This document shows, in pieces, positions 28,595 through 38,540 of a stretch of 64,000 nt of DNA (position 1 is its first letter; every line of letters starts with the position of its first letter). The notes below the pieces were generated by a model. That model ran no database searches. It was not told where the DNA came from and was given only the letters and a program-made list of their open reading frames with translations. The translations under genes were made by a program, and so were the position numbers. Origin of the DNA: an archaeon (GTDB lineage Archaea; Thermoproteota; Nitrososphaeria; Nitrososphaerales; Gagatemarchaeaceae); the NCBI GenBank assembly GCA_021800855.1, contig JAJYYP010000003.1, positions 1-64,000 of the forward strand, given 5' to 3'.

Positions 28595-29152
28595 TTGCTA
28601 CGCATTGTGGCAGTGACGGGTATGCCAGGGGCCGGAAAGTCTACCGCGACCGAGCGGCTCGTAAGCAGAGGGTGGAAGCGGGTCGTAATGGGCGACGTGA
28701 TCAGGGCTGAGACAAGGAGGCGCGGCCTCGAGCCAGACGCGAAGAACACCGGGGAGGTCATGCAGCTCCTGAGGAAGGAAAGGGGCCCCGCCGCCGTGGC
28801 CGACCTGTGCCTGGAGGCGGTCGAAAGATCGGGGGCGGAGAAGGTGGTCGTGGACGGCATCAGGTCGCTGGTCGAAGTGGAAGCGTTCAGGAAGAAGGCG
28901 AAGGTGCTGCTGGTTGCCGTCGCCGCCTCTCCGGCAAGGAGGTTCGAGCTGCTGAAGGATCGAGGGAGGAGCGACGACCCCCTCACCTACGAGATGTTCG
29001 CGTCGAGAGACAGGAGGGAGCTAGATGTGGGGATAGGAGAAGCCATAGCGTTGGCTGACGAGACCGTGTCCAACCAACGGGACTCCCCTGAAGCCCTCGC
29101 CATGGAGATGGCCGGACTGGTCGAACGCTGGGAGAAGGATGACGGAGCCTGA
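28595..29152 (+). CDS. UPF0200-type nucleotide (dephospho-CoA/adenylate kinase-like) kinase
   Basis: TTG start 26 nt after CTTTAAATTC; LLRIVAVTGMPGAGKSTATERL P-loop; VVVDGIRSLVEVEAFRK. Confidence 0.85.
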   Translation: MLRIVAVTGMPGAGKSTATERLVSRGWKRVVMGDVIRAETRRRGLEPDAKNTGEVMQLLRKERGPAAVADLCLEAVERSGAEKVVVDGIRSLVEVEAFRKKAKVLLVAVAASPARRFELLKDRGRSDDPLTYEMFASRDRRELDVGIGEAIALADETVSNQRDSPEALAMEMAGLVERWEKDDGA

Positions 29153-29549
29153 GTTCAGGGCCAAACTGACCATCGAAGCCGCTGTTTCCCCGTCGGAGGA
29201 CCAAGCGAAGGTCGCCCAGGCGATGGCGTGGGTCGTGGGCCTCGGCCCAGAAGCTGTCTCAGTGGACGGAGGTATGGCAAGGCTTTCCAGCGAAGGCCCG
29301 AAGGGCCTGATCCGCCTCAGAGACCAACTCAGAGACAGGCATGTCAGGTCAGCTGCGAGGAAGCTCCTACTGAGAGATAGGAAAGACCGTTCCGCCTTCA
29401 TCATGCTGAACAGACAGGCTGCGGCTGTAGGGGTCGTCGCAGTCTGTGGGAGCCCTGAGGAGTCCCCCCTCGGACCCATCCACCTGACCATCTTGTCTGA
29501 TGAGCTGGACGCTGTGATCGACTGGCTGACCGGCTACGCCGGCGGATAA
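29139..29549 (+). CDS. COG1325-like RNA-binding / exosome-associated protein
   Basis: VSPSEDQAKVAQAM...LRDQLRDRHVRSAARKLLLRDRKDRSAFIMLNRQAAAVGVVAVCGSPEESPLGPIHLTI. Confidence 0.8.
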   Translation: MTEPEFRAKLTIEAAVSPSEDQAKVAQAMAWVVGLGPEAVSVDGGMARLSSEGPKGLIRLRDQLRDRHVRSAARKLLLRDRKDRSAFIMLNRQAAAVGVVAVCGSPEESPLGPIHLTILSDELDAVIDWLTGYAGG

Positions 29550-30460
29550 TCTACCACCAGGGTAAGCCCGTCAGAGGCGGCGACGGTGTCAGGGAAGACC
29601 TTCTTCGCTTCCTTCAGAAGCGGTGCGACGTCCGCGTAGCGTGCGCTGAAGTGCGTCAGCGCCAGCCTCCTGACCCCGGCCCTCTTCGCGAGCTCGGCCG
29701 CCTCCACGCAGGTACTGTGTTTCCGCTCCAGTGCCTTGTCTTCGTCTGAGCCCCTGAACGTTGAATCGAATATGAGGAGGTCGCACCCCTCGAAGAAGCG
29801 AGCTAGCCTCGGAGACGGCCTGGTGTCCCCCGAATACCCTATCCGCCTTCCTGGCCTCGGAGGTCCGGTCACCGCCGAGGAGGGGATATTCCTCCTCCCC
29901 ACGGTCACCGACCTCCCCTTCTGCAGCGCCGACCACTGCCTCCCCTCTGGGACGCCCAGGGCTTTCGCCCTGTCGGGGTGGAATACGCCGGGGCGGTCTT
30001 TCTCTTCGACTATGTAAGAGAAAGCCTCCACGGAGTGCACTGCCCTGGTCGCCTTGACCCTGAACTCCGTGGTCCGGAGGACCACGCCGGGGCGCACGGC
30101 CGTGAACCTGATGGGGAAGGTGAGCCCGAAGTTCAGGAGCTCGGAGGTGACTTCGAGCCAGCGCATGAGCCCAGCCGGCCCGACTATGTCCACGGGCTTG
30201 CGCCTCTGGGCTAGGCTCATGGTCTGCAAGAGGCCCAGGATTCCCGCGACGTGGTCTCCGTGCAGATGTGTGATGAGTATCGTCATGTCCTTCCCCAGCC
30301 CGATGGAGTTGGCCAGAATCTGACGCTGCACCCCCTCGCCGCAGTCCATCAGTATGACTTCCCCTTCCCTCCTGACCGCAATGGCCGGGAGCCCCCTGAC
30401 GTTGGTCGGAGCGGCAGAGCTTGTGCCAAGGAAAGTTACAGACAGCTTTGCCGAGCTCAT
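29534..30460 (-). CDS. rnz: Ribonuclease Z
   Basis: VTFLGTSSAAPTNVRGLPAIAVRREGEVILMDCGEGVQRQI, ITHLHGDHVAGILGLLQTM, YSGDTRPS, FDSTF, LTHFSARY. Confidence 0.95.
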   Translation of the reverse strand: MSSAKLSVTFLGTSSAAPTNVRGLPAIAVRREGEVILMDCGEGVQRQILANSIGLGKDMTILITHLHGDHVAGILGLLQTMSLAQRRKPVDIVGPAGLMRWLEVTSELLNFGLTFPIRFTAVRPGVVLRTTEFRVKATRAVHSVEAFSYIVEEKDRPGVFHPDRAKALGVPEGRQWSALQKGRSVTVGRRNIPSSAVTGPPRPGRRIGYSGDTRPSPRLARFFEGCDLLIFDSTFRGSDEDKALERKHSTCVEAAELAKRAGVRRLALTHFSARYADVAPLLKEAKKVFPDTVAASDGLTLVVDYPPA

Positions 30461-31413
30461 CTCCTCCTGAGGACAGATATTGTCCTGGTCATGCGCTTAT
30501 GAACGTAAAGGTCGTGCTCCTCCAGCAGGAGGAACTCCCCGCCGGCCTCGACTGCGACCTCTTTCTGGTGCATCAGCACTACCGTCGCTCCTGGCCTGGC
30601 GACGTCAGCCAGGGTGGAGAGAGCCATTTTCACGACCGCCCCTGGACCGAGCCCACGGGTGCTCGAGGCCCTCCCATAGGGGAGGTCGGTAGCCACAGCG
30701 TCGGCTGTGGTCGCCGGGAGTAGCCCCGAGTCTGCGCGCACCACACCGAGCCACTCCTGGCGAAAGTGACGCATGTTCCTCTTAGCTCCTCGCACCATCT
30801 TCTCGGCGACGTCGAAGGCAGCGACCCTGCATCCAACCATAGACGCTTCCAGCGGGATGCTCCCGGTACCGGCGAAGGGGTCGATGAAGATGTCTCCCTC
30901 GACGCAACGCGAGAGGTTCACCAGGGCCCTGGACAGCTTGGGGAAGATGGCTGCGGGGTGGAAGAAGGGCCTCTCCCGGGGTCGACGCTGTGACCAGCCC
31001 TGAGCCATGGTCCCTGGGGAGGTGACCGCAAGATACGCCGTGTCCCCGCCGACGAGGGTCAGCTCGTACTCGGGGGCGCGGAGGTCGACGGTGGCCCGCA
31101 GGTCGCCGAGGTAGTCATCTGGGTCAGCGGGGCGGCGCCCCCCTGCCAGGTCGAACTCCCTGAACCTGATCCGGCGACCTTCGAGGAGCTCTGCGGCCTC
31201 GGAGGCGTCCCCAACCAACACCCCGACCCGTCGGGCGAAAGCTATCCTTTCGCCTATCCGGAATGGGTCTGCCTCTGAGTCTGCGAGGAGTATCCTCGGC
31301 GATGGGGATTCGAATCTCGGAGAGGGGTCGTAGGCGTAGAACAGCGCCTTCGCCTCGGCCGCTTGGATGGTGCCGCCCTCTCCGGAGAGGAGGACCAGAG
31401 ACCTAGTCTTCAA
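30457..31413 (-). CDS. tRNA (guanine(10)-N2)-dimethyltransferase-like (Trm-G10/Trm11 family)
   Basis: FHPAAIFPKLSRALVNLSRCVEGDIFIDPFAGTGSIPLEASMVGCRVAAFDV; ATDLPYGRAS. Confidence 0.88.
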   Translation of the reverse strand: MKTRSLVLLSGEGGTIQAAEAKALFYAYDPSPRFESPSPRILLADSEADPFRIGERIAFARRVGVLVGDASEAAELLEGRRIRFREFDLAGGRRPADPDDYLGDLRATVDLRAPEYELTLVGGDTAYLAVTSPGTMAQGWSQRRPRERPFFHPAAIFPKLSRALVNLSRCVEGDIFIDPFAGTGSIPLEASMVGCRVAAFDVAEKMVRGAKRNMRHFRQEWLGVVRADSGLLPATTADAVATDLPYGRASSTRGLGPGAVVKMALSTLADVARPGATVVLMHQKEVAVEAGGEFLLLEEHDLYVHKRMTRTISVLRRR

Positions 31414-32293
31414 TCGTCCTCAGGTGCGACGCGACGGCGTCGGATACGTCCACCTGGCTAAACCTCCCCGGCACAGTGTTGGTGCAGACGACGGTCTTCA
31501 CAGAGGCCTTCTCCAATATGTCGAGGGCGCTTCCGACGAAGAGCCCGTGGACGCAGACCGCGATCGCCCGCCTGGCCCCTTGGCTCATCACCTTCTCGGC
31601 CGCCGCCCTGGCGGTCCCCCCTGTGCTTATGATGTCGTCGACTATCACGACGTCCTTCCCCTTCACCTCGAGCTTGGAGTCCGCGACGGTGACCTCTCCG
31701 CTCACCCTGTCCCTCGTCTTGGCCAGTTGGAGGAAAGGAGCCCCGTAGAGCGCGGCGAAGGCTTCGGTCCGCTTGGACCCCCCGAAGTCGGGGGAGATTA
31801 CCACGGGGTCCTTTGGGGAGACATTCTCCCTCACATACTCGACCAGGCTCGGGATGGCTGACACGCTGTAGGTGGGGAAGGAGAAGAGCGCCAGCCCCTC
31901 AGCAGAGTGGATGTCCACGGTGACCAGTCTGCGGACCCCGGCTGAGCGCATCAGGTGGGCCACGAACCCAAGGGTCACCCCTTCCCCAGGGAGGAACTGC
32001 TTGTCCTGCCGCGCATAGGCCAGATATGGGACGACTGCGGTGATCTTCGCTCCTTCCTCGCTGAGGTGGTGGGACGCGAGGAGTAGCTGGAAGAGGTGGT
32101 GGTCCGCCGGGTGGTAGGTGGACTGGACCAGGAGGACGTTCTTCCCCGATACCTTGTCACTTACCGTGAACTTCGACTCGCCGTCAGGGAAGACCCTGAA
32201 CTCGGCCCCCAAGAGAGGGAGGGAGAGCTTCTCTGCTATGGAACGCCCCAAGTCTTCGGAAGCAGGCCCTGGCAGCACCACCGTTTCTGCCAC
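31403..32293 (-). CDS. prs: Ribose-phosphate pyrophosphokinase
   Basis: FPDGESKFTV, YLAYARQDKQFLPGEGVTL, VTVDIHS, DVVIVDDIISTGGTARAAAE. Confidence 0.95.
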   Translation of the reverse strand: MAETVVLPGPASEDLGRSIAEKLSLPLLGAEFRVFPDGESKFTVSDKVSGKNVLLVQSTYHPADHHLFQLLLASHHLSEEGAKITAVVPYLAYARQDKQFLPGEGVTLGFVAHLMRSAGVRRLVTVDIHSAEGLALFSFPTYSVSAIPSLVEYVRENVSPKDPVVISPDFGGSKRTEAFAALYGAPFLQLAKTRDRVSGEVTVADSKLEVKGKDVVIVDDIISTGGTARAAAEKVMSQGARRAIAVCVHGLFVGSALDILEKASVKTVVCTNTVPGRFSQVDVSDAVASHLRTIED

Positions 32294-32380
32294 TTGTAAC
32301 TCGGGTCGGCTCCGCCTCCATCTCTATTTAACGAGTTGCGGAGGAGACAGGCGGACACAGAAACCGTTAAGGACACGCTG

Positions 32381-32623
32381 ATGACGAAGGACAGCGAGTC
32401 TTGTTTGGACCAGATTTGTCCTGAGTGCCATGTAGGAATACTCCTGTATGACGCCCCCACCAAGAGATTCGGTTGTAAGAAGTGCGGCGCGTTCCTCACC
32501 AGAGACCAGCTTTCAGACGCCAGGTTCAAGGCCAAGATGCCGGAGGAGGACGAAAGGCGCAAGAGGTCGAGGCAGCAGGCGGACTACCTCGAATGGTGGC
32601 TCAGCGGTAACAAGGAGAAGTAG
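32381..32623 (+). CDS. Zinc-ribbon protein
   Basis: CLDQICPECHVGILLYDAPTKRFGCKKCGAFLTRDQL; ATG at 32381. Confidence 0.7.
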   Translation: MTKDSESCLDQICPECHVGILLYDAPTKRFGCKKCGAFLTRDQLSDARFKAKMPEEDERRKRSRQQADYLEWWLSGNKEK

Positions 32624-32624
32624 A

Positions 32625-33095
32625 CTACAGAGCTTCCGGAGGGTTGACGCTACGGCGGCCTGACGTTACGCCCCGCCATATCTTGGCGAACTTGTCGGCG
32701 CAGGCCCTCATCTGCGGGGTGGTGTCGAGACGCAGCAGCTCTTCAGGAAGGACCCACCTATAGGCAGACGACTCGGAGTTCAACCTGACGCGCCTGTCGG
32801 TCGGTTTCGCGAGATAGTCGACCAGGACGACCTGTCTCCAGTCCCCCCTTCCAAGCTCGGATGGCATGTAGGTGACAACGTCGAACAAACCCTCTATCTC
32901 AACATCCAGCCCCACCTCTTCCTTGGTCTCTCTCACCGCCGTCTGCATCGGCGTCTCGCCTTCTTCGACCTTCCCGCCTGGGAACGCCCAGAGGCCGCGG
33001 TTGGGCGCTTGGGCCCTCTTCACCACAAGGAGACGGCCCTCCCTGTGGACCAGGGTCCCGGCGCCGAGGACGATCTTCGGCAGCCGCTTCGCCAT
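32625..33095 (-). CDS. NUDIX hydrolase
   Basis: GGKVEEGETPMQTAVRETKEEVGLDVE Nudix box. Confidence 0.93.
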   Translation of the reverse strand: MAKRLPKIVLGAGTLVHREGRLLVVKRAQAPNRGLWAFPGGKVEEGETPMQTAVRETKEEVGLDVEIEGLFDVVTYMPSELGRGDWRQVVLVDYLAKPTDRRVRLNSESSAYRWVLPEELLRLDTTPQMRACADKFAKIWRGVTSGRRSVNPPEAL

Positions 33096-33148
33096 AGGGT
33101 CACGGCCTCTGCACCTGTTTTAATGCCTGCCTACTTGGGAGTGGCGCC

Positions 33149-33961
33149 TTGGTCAGGGTCGAGATGCTCGCGGTGGGGAAGGAGCTGCTCATTGGGAGGA
33201 CAATGAACTCCAACGCCTTTTGGATTGGCAGACGACTGGCCAAGATGGGTTCGATGATCAAAGAGATAACGACCGTGGACGACGACCTGGACGAGATAGG
33301 CGCCGCCCTCCTGGGGGTAACCAGCCGCGCGCCTGACTTTCTCGTGGTCGTCGGGGGCCTCGGGCCGACCCCTGACGACATGACGCTCAAAGGAGTTGCT
33401 CGAGCCCTGCGCCTGCGACTCGCGCCGAGCGAGGAGGCCCTCCGGCTCATCAGGGCGCACTACGCAACCCGCGGGATGGCTGGAGCCGCGATGACGCCTC
33501 CCAGGAAGAAGATGGGGGCCCTCCCGGCGGGGTCAGAGCCGCTTGAGAACGGGGTTGGGACAGCCCCAGGGGTGAGGCTTGTCGCAGGGAGGACGGTGAT
33601 CTTCTGCCTCCCCGGCGTCCCCGCGGAGATGAGGTGGATATTCAGGAGGTCGGTCGAGCCCGAAATCAGGGCGAAGGTGGGGGTCATATACAGGAGGAAC
33701 GTCACGATGCGCCTTCTGGGGGTCCCGGAGTCGGCGCTCGCGCCAGCGCTCGCGGCGGAGTTGAAGAGGCACCCAGGGGCATACATAAAATCGCACCCCA
33801 GGGGAGCCGTTGGAGGAGTTTCGCGGATCCTGATCGACATAGCGGTGGCGGGCGCAGAGCGGGGTGAAGTCGACCGGGAAGGGAAGGCCATCATGCTTGA
33901 GCTGAAGGCGGCGGTGGCGTCCCTAGGTGGGACAGTCGGCGCTGTGGAGAGCACGAACTAG
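33149..33961 (+). CDS. Molybdopterin-binding/CinA-like domain protein
   Basis: VEMLAVGKELLIGRTMNSNAFWIGRRLAKMG, LVVVGGLGPTPDDMT, VIFCLPGVPAEM. Confidence 0.88.
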   Translation: MVRVEMLAVGKELLIGRTMNSNAFWIGRRLAKMGSMIKEITTVDDDLDEIGAALLGVTSRAPDFLVVVGGLGPTPDDMTLKGVARALRLRLAPSEEALRLIRAHYATRGMAGAAMTPPRKKMGALPAGSEPLENGVGTAPGVRLVAGRTVIFCLPGVPAEMRWIFRRSVEPEIRAKVGVIYRRNVTMRLLGVPESALAPALAAELKRHPGAYIKSHPRGAVGGVSRILIDIAVAGAERGEVDREGKAIMLELKAAVASLGGTVGAVESTN

Positions 33962-33970
33962 GGATAGTCC

Positions 33971-34729
33971 GTGGAAGTCACTTTCATAACTGGGACGGCT
34001 GGGTCAGGGAAATCCCTCCTCACCGGCGCCCTGAAGGAGTGGTACGTCAACAGGGGCGAGGACGCCATAGCTGTCAACCTAGACCCCGGGGTGGTCGAAC
34101 TCCCTTACGACCCCGACGTGGATGTGCGGGACAAAGTCCAGCTCCAGGAGGTGATGCAGGATTACGGCCTTGGCCCCAACGGGGCCCTGATAATGGCGGC
34201 GGACCTCACCGCGACGAAGCTTGCCGAGATCCAGGACGAGATAGACTCGTTCAGGGCAGAGAACGTGATAGTAGACACACCTGGACAGACTGAGCTCTTC
34301 GCCTTCAGGGAGAGCGGGGAGTTCATAGTGGGTGAGACGAGGGCAGACTCGAAGGTCCTGCTCTTCCTCCTAGACCCACTCCTAGCGAGCACTCCGTCCA
34401 ACTTCCTGTCTCTGGCGCTCCTCTCTGCGTCGGTGGGGCTCAGGCTGAAGATCCCAAAGATAACGGTCCTGACGAAGAGGGACATAGCCAGGGACGGGGT
34501 GAAGCGCATCACCGAATGGAGCAAGGACACCAAAGTCTTCGAAGACGCGCTTTCAGCGACCAAAGACGGCGAGCAGTATTCGCTCTACTCAGAGCTCTTC
34601 AGGAGCCTAAGACGGCTCTCCTTCGGAACGGACCTCTACCCGGTCTCTTCCACCACACAGGAGGGGATGATAGCCCTCGTGGGGGAGATGACGAGGATAG
34701 CGCGCGGCGGGGAAGAGTTCACCGACTGA
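33971..34729 (+). CDS. GPN-loop GTPase
   Basis: TFITGTAGSGKSLLTGALKEWY, GPNGALI (GPN), VDTPGQTELFAFRESG. Confidence 0.93.
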   Translation: MEVTFITGTAGSGKSLLTGALKEWYVNRGEDAIAVNLDPGVVELPYDPDVDVRDKVQLQEVMQDYGLGPNGALIMAADLTATKLAEIQDEIDSFRAENVIVDTPGQTELFAFRESGEFIVGETRADSKVLLFLLDPLLASTPSNFLSLALLSASVGLRLKIPKITVLTKRDIARDGVKRITEWSKDTKVFEDALSATKDGEQYSLYSELFRSLRRLSFGTDLYPVSSTTQEGMIALVGEMTRIARGGEEFTD

Positions 34730-35450
34730 GGGTCGAGAGGAAGGCCTGCAGGATCTGGCCCAGGGCGACGGGCTTCTCCAGCGGGAGCATGTGCCCCGCG
34801 CCCTCCACGAACCGCAGCTCAGACCCAGGTATGTTCGCGCTGAGGTAGCGGGACCAGCTGGGGGGGGTCATCCTGTCCTTGTCTCCGCAGATGACCAGAG
34901 TCCTGGCGGAAATCTTCGACAGCCGGGAGCGGACGTCGAACCCCGCGCACGCGAGATAGTCATTGAGGAAGACTGGCAAGTTGGATATCGACAGGGCGGT
35001 CCGGGCCTCCCTCCCCAGCCCGAGGTCAATCGCGTGGAAGCTCCAGGGGGTTATCACCCTCTCGATGGTGTCCATGGGACGGGCTTTCAACCCGTCCAGG
35101 ATCTTCTGGTTCACTTCGAGCTTGGCCGCGGTGCTCACAAGGACCAGGCCGCCTAGGTCGTCTGGGTGCGCGATGGCGTGCGCGATGGCTATGGCGCCTC
35201 CCATCGAGTGGCCGCAGACAGCGGGCCTCTCGAGGCCGCTCTCAGCTATGAACCCGTGCAGGGACTCGACGTAGTCGTCTACGCTCCTGCATGTGATTTC
35301 TCCATCTGGGTGGCCAGGGAGGTTGACGGCGAACGCATTTGACCCGCCCGAGAGGCACTGCATGGTCCTCCTCCAGAGGAGGTTGTTGCCACCAGCGCCG
35401 TGGACCAGCACGACGTCGTATGGGGCGTCGTGGATGGCGAATCCCAGCAC
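34719..35450 (-). CDS. Alpha/beta hydrolase
   Basis: VHGAGGNNLLWRRTM, VCGHSMGGAIAIAHA, GDKDRMTPP, GAGHMLPLEKP. Confidence 0.92.
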   Translation of the reverse strand: MLGFAIHDAPYDVVLVHGAGGNNLLWRRTMQCLSGGSNAFAVNLPGHPDGEITCRSVDDYVESLHGFIAESGLERPAVCGHSMGGAIAIAHAIAHPDDLGGLVLVSTAAKLEVNQKILDGLKARPMDTIERVITPWSFHAIDLGLGREARTALSISNLPVFLNDYLACAGFDVRSRLSKISARTLVICGDKDRMTPPSWSRYLSANIPGSELRFVEGAGHMLPLEKPVALGQILQAFLSTLSR

Positions 35451-35515
35451 AGTATGGACACGCCCGGCGGCTGATTTAACACTCGCGCCGAAACTCTAAA
35501 GGAGGACGCAGAGGC

Positions 35516-36424
35516 GTGCTGGGTGATCAGGAGATGCCGTCGCAAGCGGGCCGCCTGAGGAGGTTGGTCTCTGGAAAGAGGACGGTAGTGGCGCCGGGAG
35601 TGTTCAGCCCGGCAGTCGCCAAGCTCGCTGAGAAGTCAGGGTTTGAAGCGATTTACTTCTCGGGGGCAGGGTTCTCGAACCTTTTGGCGCTCCCAGACCT
35701 TGGGATAACAACCCTCAGCGAAGTGGCACAGGCTTCGCGCCAGATTACATCGAGGGTCTCCGTCCCGCTCATAGTCGACGCGGACACGGGGTTCGGAGAA
35801 GCGCTCAACGTCGCACGGACAGTCGAGGAGATGGTGGCCGCCGGAGTGGCAGCGATTCACATCGAGGACCAGGTCCTCCCGAAGCGTTGCGGGCACCTTG
35901 ACGGGAAGGAGCTGGTGGACGCCGACGAGATGGTGAAGAAGCTAGTCTCTGCAAAAGAGGCGGCAGGCGGGAGGCTGATGGTCATCGCCAGGACGGATGC
36001 AAGGAGCGTGGAGGGGATGGAGGGCGCCGTGGAGAGGGCAGCTGCGTACGCCGACGCGGGAGCCGACATGATCTTCCCAGAAGCCCTTGAAAGCAGGGAC
36101 GAGTTCAAGGAGATGAGGCAGAAGGTCAGGGTACCGCTGATGGCCAACATGACGGAGTTCGGCAAGACTCCATATCTTTCCGCAGCGGAGTTCCAGGCCA
36201 TGGGGTACAACATGGTCATCTTCCCGGTGACGGCCTTCAGGGCGGCGATGAAGGCGGTGAAGGTCGCGTTCATGGGCCTGATGGAGAGCGGGACGCAGAA
36301 GGGGATGTTGGACTCGCTCATGTCCAGGCAGGAGTTCTACGACCTGATTGACTACTACAGGTTTGAGGCGGCCGACGAGAGGGCAATGAAGGCTGCGAAA
36401 GAACTCATGGAGCGAAGAAGATGA
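35516..36424 (+). CDS. Isocitrate lyase / PEP mutase family, (2-)methylisocitrate lyase-like (PrpB)
   Basis: PGVFSPAVAKLAEKSGFEAIYFSGAGFSN, VDADTGFGEALNVARTVEE, IHIEDQVLPKRCGHLDGK. Confidence 0.88.
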   Translation: MLGDQEMPSQAGRLRRLVSGKRTVVAPGVFSPAVAKLAEKSGFEAIYFSGAGFSNLLALPDLGITTLSEVAQASRQITSRVSVPLIVDADTGFGEALNVARTVEEMVAAGVAAIHIEDQVLPKRCGHLDGKELVDADEMVKKLVSAKEAAGGRLMVIARTDARSVEGMEGAVERAAAYADAGADMIFPEALESRDEFKEMRQKVRVPLMANMTEFGKTPYLSAAEFQAMGYNMVIFPVTAFRAAMKAVKVAFMGLMESGTQKGMLDSLMSRQEFYDLIDYYRFEAADERAMKAAKELMERRR

Positions 36425-37548
36425 CCGAACAGGGGGGGACCATCAAGGCGCCTAGAGGCCTCGCCGGTGTGTCTGTCAGCGACACCCGCATTTCGAAGAG
36501 CAGCCCAGATGGGGGGCTCGTCTACAGAGGGTATCCCATAGGCGAGCTGGCAGCCAAGGCGACCTTCGAAGAGACGGCTTACCTTGTACTCAACGGGAAG
36601 CTCCCCACGCGTGCCGAGTTCAGGGACTTCGCAGCCAGCCTAGCCGCCCTCTCCAAGGTGGACGCCGGTGTCTTCGACATCATGAGATCGCTTGGCCCCG
36701 GGGCACACCCCATCGATGTCATGCGGACAGGCGTATCTGCCCTCGGGAGCCTCGACCCAGAGAGGTCCCGGCCTGGGCGGGAGCGCTCTATCGAGTCGAA
36801 GATGGCTGTCCTCGCGGCCAATAGCAGAAGGGTCCCGGCAGGGGAGCAGCCCAGGCTTCCGGCTGATGGGGAGGGGTTCGCAGACACCCTCCTTTCGATG
36901 CTGACGCAGAGGGAGGCGACCCAGTTCGAGCGATGGGTCTTCGAGCGGGTGCTGATCTTCTACATGGAGCACGACATGAACGCGTCGACATTCACGGTCA
37001 GGGTCGTGGCGTCGACGCTCGCGGACCCCTACGCCGCCGCCTCCGCAGGGCTGGCTTCGTTGAAGGGACCTCTCCACGGTGGGGCCAACGAGGCCGCCAT
37101 GGACATGCTCCTGCAGGTCAGGGACCCCGGCGATGCCAAGAAGTTCGTGGACTCTGCCGTCAGGGAGGGGAAGAAGCTGATGGGGTTCGGTCACAGGGTC
37201 TACAAGAGATTCGACCCCCGGGCAAGGCTGTGCAAGCAGTACCTTAGGGAGATGGTACAAAGGCGCGGGGGAGACGACGGCATCTACAGGGTCTGCGATG
37301 CAGTAGAGATGGAGATGTGGGAGAGAAAGAGGATACCTCCGAACCTGGACTACTATGCGGCCCCTATATTCTATCTGCTGGGGATTGAGATCCCCCTCTA
37401 TACCCCTATCTTCGCGGCGAGCAGGGTCTTCGGCTGGATGGCCCACTACAACGAGCAGACGGAGGAGAACAAACTGATCCGCCCTGACTCGACATACGTC
37501 GGGCCGACTGGTTTGACCTACAAGCCGATCGACGAAAGAGGGCCCTAG
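36421..37548 (+). CDS. Citrate synthase / 2-methylcitrate synthase family
   Basis: GGLVYRGYPIGELAAKATFEE, MEHDMNASTFTVRVVAST, LKGPLHGGANEAAMDML, GFGHRVYKRFDPRA. Confidence 0.93.
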   Translation: MTEQGGTIKAPRGLAGVSVSDTRISKSSPDGGLVYRGYPIGELAAKATFEETAYLVLNGKLPTRAEFRDFAASLAALSKVDAGVFDIMRSLGPGAHPIDVMRTGVSALGSLDPERSRPGRERSIESKMAVLAANSRRVPAGEQPRLPADGEGFADTLLSMLTQREATQFERWVFERVLIFYMEHDMNASTFTVRVVASTLADPYAAASAGLASLKGPLHGGANEAAMDMLLQVRDPGDAKKFVDSAVREGKKLMGFGHRVYKRFDPRARLCKQYLREMVQRRGGDDGIYRVCDAVEMEMWERKRIPPNLDYYAAPIFYLLGIEIPLYTPIFAASRVFGWMAHYNEQTEENKLIRPDSTYVGPTGLTYKPIDERGP

Positions 37549-38540
37549 CGGGCAAGGCGCTCGGCGGCGGCTTCGACGCTCAACCTCCCTGCCATGACCT
37601 CCTCCGCCAGCTTCCCGGCCTTGGACTCTGAGACAGAAGCTAACTTGGCCAGGACCGCCCCCCGGGCAGTCTCGACTATCATCCCTCGGATCCCCTTCAA
37701 TCTGAGCGCGGGGTCCCCAGACGCGAACTTTGACCTGGCCACGTCTATGGCGCTCCGCAGGGTCTCGACCCCGTCCCCCGAGAGGGCTGAGACCTTCAGC
37801 ACCGGCGGGGAGCGGGGCCTGCCCCGGAAGAGCGAGAGGAGGTTCACGACCATGGCGTCGGCCCCTTCGATGTCCGCCTTGTTGACCACATAGAAGTCGC
37901 CAGCCTCCATCAGGCCTGCCTTCGAAGCCTGGACCCCGTCGCCGAGCCCTGGCATGATGACCACCACGACAACATGGGATACTCCGACGACCTCGATGTC
38001 CGACTGGCCTATGCCTACCGTCTCAAGTATCACGATGTCGAACCCTGCCGCATCCATCAGCCTGATGGCCTGGGACGTCGCCCTGGACAGACCGCCCGTC
38101 CAACCTCTGGACGCCATGCTGCGGATGAACACCCCCATGTCGTCTGCATGCTTCGTCATCCGTATCCTGTCCCCGAGGAGCGCGCCGCCGGTGAACGGGC
38201 TGCTTGGGTCCACGGCGACGACCCCCACCCTGAGCCCCAGCGAGCGGTAAGACCCGATGAGGCGGTCCACCAGGGTGCTCTTGCCGGTCCCCGGCGGGCC
38301 GGTGACTCCGACCACGAACGCCTTGCCTGGGACGCCTAGCCGCGCCAGCATTTCTGAGGCGCCCTCTGGGTCGTCTTCGGCCATCGTGATGGCCTTCGCG
38401 AGGGCGGCTCTGTCCCCCCTACGGATGGCTGAAGCGAGCTTCGCGTATTTTGATGCCGTGGCGGCTCCGTCGGCTGGGGCACTTTTATCGGTTCGAAGAG
38501 GATTCTTTATCTCTGGGCGGCGGGCGGTCTCACCTGGCAT
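37545..38540 (-). CDS. meaB: Methylmalonyl-CoA mutase-associated GTPase MeaB/ArgK family
   Basis: VGVTGPPGTGKSTLVDRL, VAVDPSSPFTGGALLGDRIRM, FIRSMASRGWTGGLS, VGIGQSDIEV; exact start uncertain. Confidence 0.93.
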   Translation of the reverse strand: MPGETARRPEIKNPLRTDKSAPADGAATASKYAKLASAIRRGDRAALAKAITMAEDDPEGASEMLARLGVPGKAFVVGVTGPPGTGKSTLVDRLIGSYRSLGLRVGVVAVDPSSPFTGGALLGDRIRMTKHADDMGVFIRSMASRGWTGGLSRATSQAIRLMDAAGFDIVILETVGIGQSDIEVVGVSHVVVVVIMPGLGDGVQASKAGLMEAGDFYVVNKADIEGADAMVVNLLSLFRGRPRSPPVLKVSALSGDGVETLRSAIDVARSKFASGDPALRLKGIRGMIVETARGAVLAKLASVSESKAGKLAEEVMAGRLSVEAAAERLAR

